From an uncultured Bacteroidota bacterium (GTDB lineage: Bacteria; Bacteroidota; Bacteroidia; Bacteroidales; SZUA-534), in assembly GCA_946414435.1 (NCBI GenBank), contig CAMKOM010000021.1, forward strand, positions 1 to 57,211: DNA of 57,211 nt, in the 5' to 3' direction. A model generated the notes under the pieces. That model saw nothing but the letters and a program-made list of their open reading frames with translations, searched no databases and was not told where the DNA came from. This document shows positions 1-8,896 of the stretch, piece by piece. How positions within the stretch are numbered: the stretch's first letter is position 1; every line of letters begins with the position of its first letter. The translations under genes were made by a program, and so were the position numbers.

Positions 1-3000
1 ATGCAACAAAGGACGGTGCCGAATCCGACGTTCTTGAAGTAACACCCGACAGCACCCGCGTGTATGTTAACGGCGGCGGCGCCAAGAGCGGCTTCGGCGT
101 TGAAGGCAAAGATGGCGCAGGTAATGGCAAAAGCGGCTTTGCTGTAACCGAGAAAGGCGAAAGTGGCGATGTCGGATATATGAATGTTACCGCACAGAAC
201 TTCTTTGCAGGATATGATGCGGGAAAGAAAACAAAACCTAATGAATCAGAAGATGAAGGTTTTGCTAACACATTTGTTGGAAACAATGCCGGCTTTACCA
301 ATTCTACAGGTGCATACAATGTGTTTTTAGGTGATTCAGCAGGTTTTTCTAACGAAGATGGTACAAGTAATGTTTTTATTGGTCCGTCAGCAGGAGAATC
401 AAATACTAAAGGCCAAATGAATATTTATATGGGTTATAAAGCCGGGTACAAGAACAAAAAAGGTGACAATAATATTCATCTCGGCTATTTTGCAGGAGCA
501 AACGATACTGCAAGTTCAAACAATATTTATTTAGGATTGGCAGCAGGATACCAGGCATCTGGCGAGTATAATATTCTTATGGGCACGCATTCCGGCCAAC
601 GGTTGTCAGAAAGCAGTTACAATACGACATTGGGTTATCAGGCTGCCGGAAGTGCCGGAAAAATGAACAATACAATCGCCATTGGCTATTATGCAGGTCA
701 CGGTTCGGCTGAATCAATCAGTGAAAATGACGTATTTATCGGTAATAGTGCTGGTTACAGCAATACTATAGGAGCAAATAATGTATTTATTGGTTGGGAA
801 TCAGGTCGTCAAAATACCGAAGGAAATAATAATTTATTTATTGGCACAACAGCCGGTTGGTTCAACGAAACAGGTAATGATAATGTTTTTTTAGGAACAA
901 ATGCAGGTGGAAGCAATACCATTGGCGGTCAGAATGTGTTTGTTGGAGCAGGTGCTGGTGAAGGTAATAAAAACGGTGGTAGCAATGTGTTTTTAGGTAA
1001 CGCAGCAGGAAAGGCAAATGTGTCAGGAGACAATAATGTCTTTTTAGGAAACATGGCTGGATATTCCAATGTTTCAGGTGGCCACAACGTGCATTTAGGT
1101 AATGGTGCAGGTATGAGAAATAATGGAGAAAGTAATGTTTTAATTGGAAACGATGTGGCATTGTTCATGACGAGAGGTATCAGTAATGTAGTGTTAGGTA
1201 AAAATGCCGCATACCAAGCCGATAGCATGTTGCGCACCATTGCCATTGGTGAAGCGGCAGGCTGGGGTAGCGAAGCATCAACTTCAACCGATGATATTTT
1301 TATTGGTTATCAGACTGGATATAAAAATACAACAGGCACTAGTAATGTGTTTATTGGCAACAATGCCGGCTATGCAAATGAAAGTGGCGAGCACAATGTT
1401 TTTTTAGGAAATCTAGCAGGACAAAACAATTGGAAAGGTTCATATAATGTGGTATTGGGTGATTCTGCTGCTATGAATGCCGCCATGATGACACGTGTTG
1501 TGGCTATTGGTTCTCAGGCAGGAATGGGCGATTGGGGCGGTCATTCAAAGGATGATGTATTTGTTGGTTATCAAGCAGGATATAATAATTATTTAGGCGA
1601 GCATAATGTGTTTATGGGCAGTAAGGCTGGTTATTCGAACCTCAATGGTTCCAAAAATATATTCTTAGGACATAGAGCTGGTTACACAAACAATAGTGGT
1701 TCTAGGAATATTTTCATGGGCGATAGTGCTGGTTATACGAACCAATCAGGTTGTGACAATGTTTTCTTGGGCAATAGCGTTGGTTATTATAACACTTCTG
1801 GTCATGATAATGTGTTTTTGGGAAATAATTCCGGTCACAGCAATACATCTGGAGAAAGAAACACATACATTGGCCCTTATGCCGGTTATGCTAATACTAT
1901 AGGCAGAGATAATGTTTTCATGGGATATCTCTCGGGTTACTCAATAAATAACGCATATCAGAATGTATTTATAGGAAGCGAGACTGGTAAAAACATGAAA
2001 TCAGGAACAGGCAATGTCTTTTTGGGTGACGGTGCAGCCCGGATGATAACTTCAGGAGATAAAAATGTCATCATTGGTTATGGTGCAGGAAACTTAGGCG
2101 ATGAAGTTCCGGGTGGAAGCCACAATGTATTTATTGGCGAATGGGCCGGCATCGGGAATGCAGGTTTATCAAATATTTACATAGGTAATTCCGATATTTA
2201 TGATATGCCAACTGGTGATGGCACAAACAATATAAATATTGGTTCTGCCGCTGGTTATAGTTCGGCAACAGGTGAGGCTAGCGATAACATTTATATAGGA
2301 AGAAAGGCAGGATATAACAATGAGGATGGCAAATCAAATGTGTTCATTGGTAAGTTAGCAGGTTATAGTGAAACTGGTAGCAACAAACTTTACATTGCCA
2401 ATAGTGCGTCTGATCCGCTGATTTATGGTGAGTTTGATAATAAACTTTTTAAAGTCAACGGAAGAATGATAACCGAGATAACTGATAATGCAACTAATGA
2501 CAAGGCCTTATCAATTTCATCGAAAGGCACCGACAATACCAAAAATGTGTTTGGTAGTCAAACTGATGTTACTGGCAAAAGCAAGGTGGCTTATGGACAT
2601 CGTCTGAATATGAAAACAAAATCTAACTCAGATATTTATGGATTTGATGTTTGGGTGTCGAATGAAGCGACAACAAGTTATACGGCTTATGGTCTAAATT
2701 CAGTTGTAGATAATGTAACGACAGGAAGTACCAATATATCTATTCGTGCTATCTCAAGAAAACCGGATGAAACCAATACTTCGGCCAAAAACAACTATGG
2801 TGTTTGGGCGCAGGCAAGTGGTGGTTCAAATCAGAACGTAGCTATTCATGCTTCGGCAGAAGGCACGAATGCATTTGCTGGATACTTCATTGGTAACATA
2901 TATGGTTCAGCAAACATTTCTGTTTCAACTTTAACTCAAAGGTCAGATATTCGTTTTAAGAAAGATGTTCAAACGCTTGACGGTGCTTTGGATAAAGTGC

Positions 3001-3311
3001 TGAAACTGCGCGGTGTCAGCTACTACTGGAAGAACAAGGAGGAAATAAAGGCTCTGCCAAACACTACAACTTTGAATCCAGATGGAGCAGAGGAGCTTAA
3101 CTATGATTTTGAAGCCAACAAAAAACAGGTTGGTGTAATAGCTCAGGAGGTTGAAGAGATAATGCCGGAATTGGTTTCAACCGATATGAACGGATATAAA
3201 TCAGTCGATTATACCAAACTCACCCCAGTCCTTATCGAGGCCATCAAAGAGCAGCAGAAGCAGATTGACGAGCTGAAACGCCTGGTTGAGGAACTGATGA
3301 AGAAACAGTAA
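1..3311 (+). CDS. S74-domain repeat fibre protein (5' partial)
   Basis: The reading frame is open to the left edge: codons from base 3 run into the first possible start (GTG at 60) without a stop, so the N-terminus is missing. About 41 consecutive units of roughly 22 residues follow, each with the core N-V-F-[IL]-G-x-x-A-G-Y-x-N, closed by a cap (LYIANSASDPLIYG). The last ~130 residues are a peptidase S74 intramolecular chaperone domain: SDIRFKKDV, a GVSYYW segment, QVGVIAQEVE, then a coiled coil ending in ELMKKQ. In known families S74 domains help a trimeric fibre fold and then cut themselves off. The repeats probably form a trimeric beta-roll or beta-helix stalk at the cell surface; this is inference. 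No T9SS sorting domain follows the S74 part. A related S74 gene lies at the right edge. A phage tail fibre is an alternative, but no phage genes are near. Confidence 0.85.
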   Translation, partial: ATKDGAESDVLEVTPDSTRVYVNGGGAKSGFGVEGKDGAGNGKSGFAVTEKGESGDVGYMNVTAQNFFAGYDAGKKTKPNESEDEGFANTFVGNNAGFTNSTGAYNVFLGDSAGFSNEDGTSNVFIGPSAGESNTKGQMNIYMGYKAGYKNKKGDNNIHLGYFAGANDTASSNNIYLGLAAGYQASGEYNILMGTHSGQRLSESSYNTTLGYQAAGSAGKMNNTIAIGYYAGHGSAESISENDVFIGNSAGYSNTIGANNVFIGWESGRQNTEGNNNLFIGTTAGWFNETGNDNVFLGTNAGGSNTIGGQNVFVGAGAGEGNKNGGSNVFLGNAAGKANVSGDNNVFLGNMAGYSNVSGGHNVHLGNGAGMRNNGESNVLIGNDVALFMTRGISNVVLGKNAAYQADSMLRTIAIGEAAGWGSEASTSTDDIFIGYQTGYKNTTGTSNVFIGNNAGYANESGEHNVFLGNLAGQNNWKGSYNVVLGDSAAMNAAMMTRVVAIGSQAGMGDWGGHSKDDVFVGYQAGYNNYLGEHNVFMGSKAGYSNLNGSKNIFLGHRAGYTNNSGSRNIFMGDSAGYTNQSGCDNVFLGNSVGYYNTSGHDNVFLGNNSGHSNTSGERNTYIGPYAGYANTIGRDNVFMGYLSGYSINNAYQNVFIGSETGKNMKSGTGNVFLGDGAARMITSGDKNVIIGYGAGNLGDEVPGGSHNVFIGEWAGIGNAGLSNIYIGNSDIYDMPTGDGTNNINIGSAAGYSSATGEASDNIYIGRKAGYNNEDGKSNVFIGKLAGYSETGSNKLYIANSASDPLIYGEFDNKLFKVNGRMITEITDNATNDKALSISSKGTDNTKNVFGSQTDVTGKSKVAYGHRLNMKTKSNSDIYGFDVWVSNEATTSYTAYGLNSVVDNVTTGSTNISIRAISRKPDETNTSAKNNYGVWAQASGGSNQNVAIHASAEGTNAFAGYFIGNIYGSANISVSTLTQRSDIRFKKDVQTLDGALDKVLKLRGVSYYWKNKEEIKALPNTTTLNPDGAEELNYDFEANKKQVGVIAQEVEEIMPELVSTDMNGYKSVDYTKLTPVLIEAIKEQQKQIDELKRLVEELMKKQ

Positions 3312-3349
3312 CGCGTATAGGAACGCGATTCATAGCGCCGCAAACAGAA

Positions 3350-3383
3350 TAAAGGTCGCAGCCGTAAGGTTGTGGCCTTTTTG
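3350..3383 (+). terminator. Rho-independent terminator after the S74 gene
   Basis: A 12-pair stem (several G-T pairs) starts AAGGTCGCAGCC, is capped by GTAA, and is followed by TTTTTG. It closes the S74 gene and could also act on dnaX from the other strand. Confidence 0.8.
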
Positions 3384-3411
3384 TTTTGTGTATTTAGAAG
3401 TGTGTGGTAAA

Positions 3412-4014
3412 TCAATCTGTTTCCAAACCAAACGCGTCGCGCAGAAGTTTCAGCGCCGGGTTTTTGTCGAGCATGTACACGTATTTTTCTTTCGAAGTGT
3501 AGGGTAGGTTTCCTTTTCGCGCACCCTCGTTTGATTCATCATTGTTCTGTTCTCCTTCAGCCTCAAACCGCAGTATTATATCTGAATTGTGCAGATTTGC
3601 ACGCAGGTAGCCTTCAAGCCTGTTATGCGTGTTCTTATACAAGTAGTCCTTCACAGTCAGGCTGTCCACTTTGAATATGAATACTAACCCGTTTTCCGGC
3701 ATTTGGGGAATTTGGCTTCCAAGTAGTGCGCTCAGTCGCGGACGGTGCATTTTTTCGGCTTTTGCAAAATCCATCCACACTTTGGCAAATTCGTCGTGTG
3801 TGAAGTTGTTACTTTCTTCGTCTATTTGTCCGTTTTGCGATTTTGCATTCTCGTTCACAACGCTTTTCAGCGTTATTGTCTGCGGATATTCTTTATAAAC
3901 AGGATGTGCCACAACTGGTTCTGTTGCTGCCGGTTGCTGTTGAGATGAGGGAATGGCCTGCTGTTTTGCGGCTTTCTGTTGCTTTTTAAGCCGTTTCAGC
4001 TCTCGTTTTTTTTT
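3412..4014 (-). CDS. dnaX: DnaX C-terminal extension, -1 frame (tau-like region)
   Basis: This is the continuation of dnaX in the -1 frame. Read from the A run at 4006-4015, the frame gives KKKRELKRLKKQQKAAKQQ and then a Gln/Pro/Ala linker. A folded region from about VYKEYPQTITLKSVV to the end (LKLLRDAFGLETD) resembles the C-terminal domain of Bacteroidota DNA polymerase III gamma/tau subunits. A GTG at 3912 could be taken as a start, but the frame stays open upstream into the A run and there is no ribosome-binding site, so it is most likely not a separate gene. Joined to the zero-frame part by one -1 slip, the product would be 565 residues, a reasonable DnaX length. In characterised bacteria the tau tail binds the replicase core and DnaB helicase; that role is inferred here. 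Confidence 0.75.
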   Translation of the reverse strand, partial: KKKRELKRLKKQQKAAKQQAIPSSQQQPAATEPVVAHPVYKEYPQTITLKSVVNENAKSQNGQIDEESNNFTHDEFAKVWMDFAKAEKMHRPRLSALLGSQIPQMPENGLVFIFKVDSLTVKDYLYKNTHNRLEGYLRANLHNSDIILRFEAEGEQNNDESNEGARKGNLPYTSKEKYVYMLDKNPALKLLRDAFGLETD

Positions 4015-5108
4015 TCGTACTCAAGGTTGCAGAGCCTCATCAGGGCGAACTCTACGGCCAATCGTTTGTTTTGGCTTGCGCGATAGCCGGCTTCGGCTTC
4101 ATTGAGTACTTTCAATGCTTCGAATATGAACCAGGCTTGGCATTTTTTTGCTTGCTCCAGATAGCGTGTGCGGATGCTTGCACCCACATCGAGCAACTGT
4201 GCGGTTTTTTCGTTCGATGCTACAAGCAGGTCGCGGAAGTGGTTGCTCATTCCTGAAAGAAAATGCTGCCCTTCGAATCCCTTGTCAAGAATCTCGTTGT
4301 AGATGGTCAGGCTTGTGGCCACATCTTCGGCCAAGAAAGCATCGACAAGGCGGAAGAAATAGTCGTAATCAAGCACGTTCAAGTTTGCCACAGCTTTGGC
4401 ATAAGTAATCTCATTACCCGAAAAGCTGACAATCTGGTCGAAGATTGACAAGGCGTCGCGCATTGCGCCGTCGGCCTTTTGGGCGATGATGGTCAGCGCT
4501 TCCGGCTCAGCCTTGATGCCTTCTTTTTCGGCCACGCGGGCAAGTTGGACGGCTGCGTCTTCTACGGTGATGCGGCTGAAGTTGTAAACCTGGCATCGCG
4601 ACAAAATGGTTGGCAGAACCTTATGCTTTTCAGTTGTAGCCAAAATGAAGATTGCGTGTTTTGGCGGTTCTTCAAGCGTTTTCAAGAAAGCGTTGAACGC
4701 CGCTTGTGACAGCATGTGCACCTCATCAATGATATATACACTGTAGCTGCCAATTTGTGGCGGTATGCGTACTTGGTCGATAAGGTTGCGGATGTCGTCT
4801 ACCGAGTTGTTCGATGCAGCGTCGAGCTCGTGAATGTTGAATGAGCGGTCTTCATTGAAAGCCTTGCACGATTCACATTCGTTGCATGGTTCCATATCGG
4901 CTGTGGGAGAGAGGCAGTTGATAGTCTTGGCGAATATGCGCGCGCAAGTTGTCTTTCCCACACCGCGAGGTCCGCAGAACAAGTAGGCTTGTGCCAGATG
5001 CTTGCTCACAATGGCGTTTTTCAACGTTGTTGTGATTGACGACTGTCCCACAACGCTTTCAAACGTTATTGGACGGTACTTCCGCGCCGATACTATGAAT
5101 TCGCTCAT
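3996..5108 (-). CDS. dnaX: DNA polymerase III clamp-loader subunit gamma/tau, zero-frame product
   Basis: DnaX is the AAA+ ATPase of the clamp loader that places the sliding clamp on DNA. The 370-residue zero-frame product starts at ATG 5108 (MSEFIVSARKYRP). It has the Walker A motif GPRGVGKT at residues 46-53, a four-Cys zinc module at about 65-83 (C...CNECESC), Walker B DEVHML and sensor 1 ATTEKHKVLPTILSRC. Translation then meets ten A (GAA AAA AAA AAC) and stops four codons later at TGA 3996-3998. The short product keeps the ATPase and collar domains and so resembles gamma. The C-terminal domain continues in the -1 frame to 3412. Either the site is a slippery signal giving two products, as known for E. 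coli and Thermus dnaX, or the homopolymer length is a sequencing or assembly error. Confidence 0.95.
   Translation of the reverse strand: MSEFIVSARKYRPITFESVVGQSSITTTLKNAIVSKHLAQAYLFCGPRGVGKTTCARIFAKTINCLSPTADMEPCNECESCKAFNEDRSFNIHELDAASNNSVDDIRNLIDQVRIPPQIGSYSVYIIDEVHMLSQAAFNAFLKTLEEPPKHAIFILATTEKHKVLPTILSRCQVYNFSRITVEDAAVQLARVAEKEGIKAEPEALTIIAQKADGAMRDALSIFDQIVSFSGNEITYAKAVANLNVLDYDYFFRLVDAFLAEDVATSLTIYNEILDKGFEGQHFLSGMSNHFRDLLVASNEKTAQLLDVGASIRTRYLEQAKKCQAWFIFEALKVLNEAEAGYRASQNKRLAVEFALMRLCNLEYEKKNES
4003..4017 (-). other. A10 slippery run in dnaX
   Basis: Ten consecutive A on the coding strand (T at 4006-4015 on the plus strand) lie at the point where the dnaX zero frame ends and the -1 frame carries on. 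Slipping back one base restores the full-length gene. A GCTT...AAGC mini-hairpin lies just downstream, but I see no strong stimulatory structure and no close Shine-Dalgarno-like enhancer. Confidence 0.7.
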
Positions 5109-5127
5109 TTTTTACTTATTCGTTGGG

Positions 5128-5135
5128 CAAATATA
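5128..5135 (-). promoter_or_regulatory. Probable dnaX -7 element
   Basis: TATATTTG on the minus strand, about 20 nt before the dnaX ATG, matches the Bacteroidota -7 consensus TAnnTTTG. No good -33 TTTG is at the usual spacing. Confidence 0.45.
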
Positions 5136-5276
5136 GAAAAACAAAAATATGCTGTGTTGCGAAGTTTTCAACAACGGCTTGCATTGCGATGTAGAACGGA
5201 ATGCTGATGTGTGCTATCTTGTTTGGAAATAGAATTTTGCGAGCGTTTGAAATTGAAACGGCTGTTCTGATGGCAC

Positions 5277-5303
5277 AAAAAAAAGCGCCCGAAGGCGCCT
5301 TTA
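5277..5303 (-). terminator. Terminator after the small coiled-coil gene
   Basis: On the minus strand AAAGGCGCC, a TTCG tetraloop, GGCGC and eight T form a strong intrinsic terminator. It separates the small gene upstream from dnaX downstream, so dnaX needs its own promoter. Confidence 0.85.
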
Positions 5304-5320
5304 AAATCAATAAGCATCCG

Positions 5321-5554
5321 CTATTCGGCAGATTTCTTTTCTTTTTCCACTTTTTTGTAACGCTGATGCATTTTCATGTGCACTTCTTCCAACTCGTTCT
5401 TCATTCCTTTTATGGCAGCTTCGTCACCGGTGTTCTTTTTCGCCTTCTGGATTTTCTTTTCGAGTTTGCTCGCCTTCATTTGTGATTTGTGCAATTTGCG
5501 TTCGGCAATCTCCAACGACTCTTTGCTTCTCTGTTTGTCTTCTGCTGTTTTCAT
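5321..5554 (-). CDS. Small basic coiled-coil protein, unknown function
   Basis: A 77-residue protein made almost entirely of Lys, Glu, Ala, Ser and Met in heptad-like order (KLHKSQMKASKLEKKIQKAK), predicted to be one long helix or coiled coil. It has no signal peptide, membrane segment or Cys. It is followed directly by a strong terminator, which supports a real single-gene transcript. No function can be assigned; a nucleic-acid-binding or structural role would be a guess. It starts at the only ATG near the 5' end. Confidence 0.6.
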   Translation of the reverse strand: MKTAEDKQRSKESLEIAERKLHKSQMKASKLEKKIQKAKKNTGDEAAIKGMKNELEEVHMKMHQRYKKVEKEKKSAE

Positions 5555-5704
5555 AACTCAAAAATTTAAATAGTTAAACATCACGTTACCAGTGCACCAT
5601 ATTGTGCGTTTACTGTTCTCTAAAGATATAATGAAAATATCAAAAAAACACATTATTTCTTCAACTATTATTTTCATATATTGCCGTGTTTTAAACGCAC
5701 AGAA

Positions 5705-8700
5705 ATGAAATTGAAAAGAACAATAGCGACACTGCTCGCATCATTAATCGTAATCGTCTCATTCTCAAATTTGTCGGCTCAGAAGGTGAAGGGCTATCTG
5801 GCACTTAAAGGCACCGTAAAAATAGAGCATGACAACTTCGCAATATCGAAGGTTAAGGTGTATGTCGACGGCACACTCGACAAAATCTACGATGCTGACA
5901 AGACTGGAAAGTTCGCTTTCAACATCGATTTAAACAAGCAAGTGGTGCTTGAGATATGCCGGCAGGGGTTCTACAACAAGAAACTTGAGTTCAACACCAA
6001 TGTGCCTGTTGAGGACGTGGGCATCTGGAACTACAAGTTCAGCATTGAGCTGCTGCCTGAAGTCGACGGATTCGACGCTTCGATATTGAACCAGCCCATT
6101 GGCAAGATCAAATTTGTTGAAAGAATTGGTGATTTCGACTACGACGAGGCTTACACAGCTGAGATGCAGAAGCGTCTGAAAGCAATGATGAAAGACTATG
6201 AGCAGAAGCGTTCGGCGACATTCCAAAGGCTGATTGCCGAAGCCGACGCCCAGTTCAGTCAGGCCAACTATGAGGAAGCCGTCGAACTTTACACCAAAGC
6301 CATCGATGTTGACCCTTACGACTCGTACCCCGACAACCAGATTATCGCCATTAAGAAAATCCTGGCAAAGAATCAGAACAACGACAACAACTATCAGAAG
6401 AACATTGCCATTGCCGACCAGTCGTTCAACACGCAACAATATTCGAACGCGCAGGTTTACTATAAGCGCGCTCTTACTTATAAAGATGAACAGTATCCGA
6501 AAGATCAGTTGCTGAAAATCGACCGCATACTGAGCGAAATGTCGGATGCCAATGCCGCATTGTTGGCCAAAGAACAGGCATACAAAGATGCCATCTCTGA
6601 AGGTGACAAAGAATATGCCGCCAAGCATTACGAGAACGCACTTGCACGTTTCGGCGAAGCTGCCGCCATCAAGCCCAACGAGCAATATCCGAAAGACAAG
6701 ATTAATGAGCTGAACGCCATCATCGCCAAGCTGAACGACGATGCCGCCGCCAAGGCCGCCATCGAAAAAGCTTATACCGAGGCCATTACGCAAGCCGACA
6801 ATCTATTCAACCAAAACAAGCTGGCCGAAGCCCGCACCTTCTACGTCAAGGCGAAAGAGATTAAGCCTGTTGAAACCTATCCGCAAACGCGAATCAACGA
6901 CATCGACAAACAGTTGGCTTCAGCCAAGGCCAATGGCGAGAAGTACAACGGATTCATCACTGTTGCCGACCAGGCCTTCGCCAACAAAGAATACCAGCAG
7001 GCCAAATCGGCCTACCAACAGGCAGCTTCGCTGAAGCCTAACGAAGCTTACCCGAAACAGCGGATAGCAGAGATTGACAAGATTGTGGCCGACAATGCCG
7101 CCAAAAAAGCGCAGTACAATGCCGCTATAACCAAGGCTGACAAATTCTACAAGGATCAGAAGTGGACCGAGGCCGAAGCCGCATACCGCGAGGCTCTGGC
7201 AGTGTTCCCAACCGAGCAATATCCGCAGGACCGCATCAACGACATCACCAACCGTCTGCTGGCGATGAAGAACGCAGAAGAACAGCAGCGTGCCCGCGAG
7301 AAAGCCTATGCCGACGCCGTCCGCAAGGGCGACAGCCTGCTGAACCTAAAGTTGTATCAGGATTCGAAGAATTCGTTCAACCAGGCTCTGGCGGTGAAAC
7401 CGGCCGAGAAATATCCGAAACAGAAAATTGCCGACATCGACAAGTTGCTTGCACAGCAAAAGGCTGTCGACGACAAGTATGTCAACCTTATTTCGTTTGC
7501 CGACGACCAGTTCTCGTCAGGACAATACCCCGAGGCTCGCAACAACTATGTCAATGCGTCTCAGTTGAAGCCGGAAGAATCGTACCCGAAAGAGCGTATT
7601 GCTGAAATTGACAAACGCTTGGCCGAGCAAAAGGTTGTTGCTGAGAAAGCGGCAAAAACAGATGCCGAGTACAACAACTTGATTTCGCAGGCAGATGCAC
7701 AATACAACGCCAAGGCGTATGCCCAGGCCAAAACAATTTACAGTCAGGCTTCGGCTGTGAAACCCAACGAGGCTTATCCGAAGAACCGAATTGTTGAGAT
7801 TGACAATTTGCTGGCCAAAGCCGCTGACGAGGAACGTCAGTATAATCAGGCTATAGCCACTGCCGACGGGCACTTCAACTCAAAGAAATACACCGAAGCA
7901 ATTAGTGCCTACAACCAAGCTCTGGCAATAAGACCTAACGAAGCTTATCCAAAGCAGAAGATCAGTGAAGCACAATCAATTATAAATGCCGACAATCAGA
8001 AACGTCAGCAATACAGCACTTTGATTGCCCAAGCTGACAATCTGTTCAACAAGAAAGATTACGCCAACGCAAAACCGGTGTACCAGCAAGCATTGCAGAT
8101 TATGCCAAACGAGCAGCATCCGCAAAGCCGGATTCAGCAGATTGACATGTTCCTTGCCGATGCCGCCAAAAAGAAAGCCGAACAGGAAAACCTTGTGCGC
8201 ACCTACAATGCAAAAGTGGCCGAAGCTGACCGCGCGTTCAACGCCCACCAGTACGACAAGGCCATTGAACTCTACAACGCTGCAAAGGTCATCAAGTCAG
8301 ATGAGACCTACCCCGACCAGCAGATTGCTCAAATCAACACCAATATAAAGAACGAGAAAGAGCAAGAGCGTCTGGCCAAAATCGATGCTGACTACAAGAA
8401 TGCTATCACACAGGCCGACAACGCATTCAAGGTGAAAGACTACTCTGCAGCCATCGGTCTCTACCGCTCGGCATCGGCAATCAAACCGACAGAGAAATAT
8501 CCGAAAGACCAGATTGACTTGTGCGAGAAACGCGTCCACGAAGCAGCTGCCACAGCCGAAGCTGAAGCCGAACGTCTACGCAAAGAGCAACTGGCCGCAG
8601 CACAGAACTCATTCGACAACAAGAAGAACGATTTCGACGTACCGACAGGACAGCGTAGCGAGCACTTCCTGAACGATCTTTCGAAGAAATATCCGGAAGG

Positions 8701-8869
8701 CATAACCACCGAGAATTACGACAATCAGAACAGAAAAGTTAAACGTGTGATTGTGAACCGCAGCGGTCTGGCACACGAATATCTTGAAGTTAAATACTCA
8801 TACGGAACATACTACTTCCGCGATGGACGAAGCATATCGTCGCAAGTATTCTACAAAGAGACAAAATAA
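5705..8869 (+). CDS. Secreted 13-repeat TPR-like protein
   Basis: A 1054-residue exported protein. I start it at ATG 5705 because a canonical signal peptide begins there (MKLKRTIATLLASLIVIVSF, cleavage after LSAQ); an upstream TTG at 5681 would add eight unlikely residues. After an N-terminal beta domain (about residues 25-160) come 13 units of about 66 residues with the pattern ADxxFxxKxYxxAxxxYxxA, KPxExYPK and RIxEIDxxLA. These read as helical TPR-like pairs broken by the YPK turn. A C-terminal domain of about 90 residues (from NKKNDFDVPTG) is predicted mainly beta and may be the functional end. It is the first gene of an operon with two lipoproteins, an acyltransferase and an amidase (to 11626). 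The likely site is the periplasm or inner face of the outer membrane. It is not a recognisable T9SS component, and its function is unknown. Confidence 0.85.
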   Translation: MKLKRTIATLLASLIVIVSFSNLSAQKVKGYLALKGTVKIEHDNFAISKVKVYVDGTLDKIYDADKTGKFAFNIDLNKQVVLEICRQGFYNKKLEFNTNVPVEDVGIWNYKFSIELLPEVDGFDASILNQPIGKIKFVERIGDFDYDEAYTAEMQKRLKAMMKDYEQKRSATFQRLIAEADAQFSQANYEEAVELYTKAIDVDPYDSYPDNQIIAIKKILAKNQNNDNNYQKNIAIADQSFNTQQYSNAQVYYKRALTYKDEQYPKDQLLKIDRILSEMSDANAALLAKEQAYKDAISEGDKEYAAKHYENALARFGEAAAIKPNEQYPKDKINELNAIIAKLNDDAAAKAAIEKAYTEAITQADNLFNQNKLAEARTFYVKAKEIKPVETYPQTRINDIDKQLASAKANGEKYNGFITVADQAFANKEYQQAKSAYQQAASLKPNEAYPKQRIAEIDKIVADNAAKKAQYNAAITKADKFYKDQKWTEAEAAYREALAVFPTEQYPQDRINDITNRLLAMKNAEEQQRAREKAYADAVRKGDSLLNLKLYQDSKNSFNQALAVKPAEKYPKQKIADIDKLLAQQKAVDDKYVNLISFADDQFSSGQYPEARNNYVNASQLKPEESYPKERIAEIDKRLAEQKVVAEKAAKTDAEYNNLISQADAQYNAKAYAQAKTIYSQASAVKPNEAYPKNRIVEIDNLLAKAADEERQYNQAIATADGHFNSKKYTEAISAYNQALAIRPNEAYPKQKISEAQSIINADNQKRQQYSTLIAQADNLFNKKDYANAKPVYQQALQIMPNEQHPQSRIQQIDMFLADAAKKKAEQENLVRTYNAKVAEADRAFNAHQYDKAIELYNAAKVIKSDETYPDQQIAQINTNIKNEKEQERLAKIDADYKNAITQADNAFKVKDYSAAIGLYRSASAIKPTEKYPKDQIDLCEKRVHEAAATAEAEAERLRKEQLAAAQNSFDNKKNDFDVPTGQRSEHFLNDLSKKYPEGITTENYDNQNRKVKRVIVNRSGLAHEYLEVKYSYGTYYFRDGRSISSQVFYKETK

Positions 8870-8896
8870 GATTATAAACACTAAACACAATAAGCA

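Noticed and set aside
1-42. ATG at the first base followed by 13 codons
   Set aside because: It is in another frame from the S74 repeat protein, which is open through this region, and it stops at once.
862-1246. Reverse-strand open frames inside the repeat gene
   Set aside because: They arise from the periodic composition of the repeats on the opposite strand.
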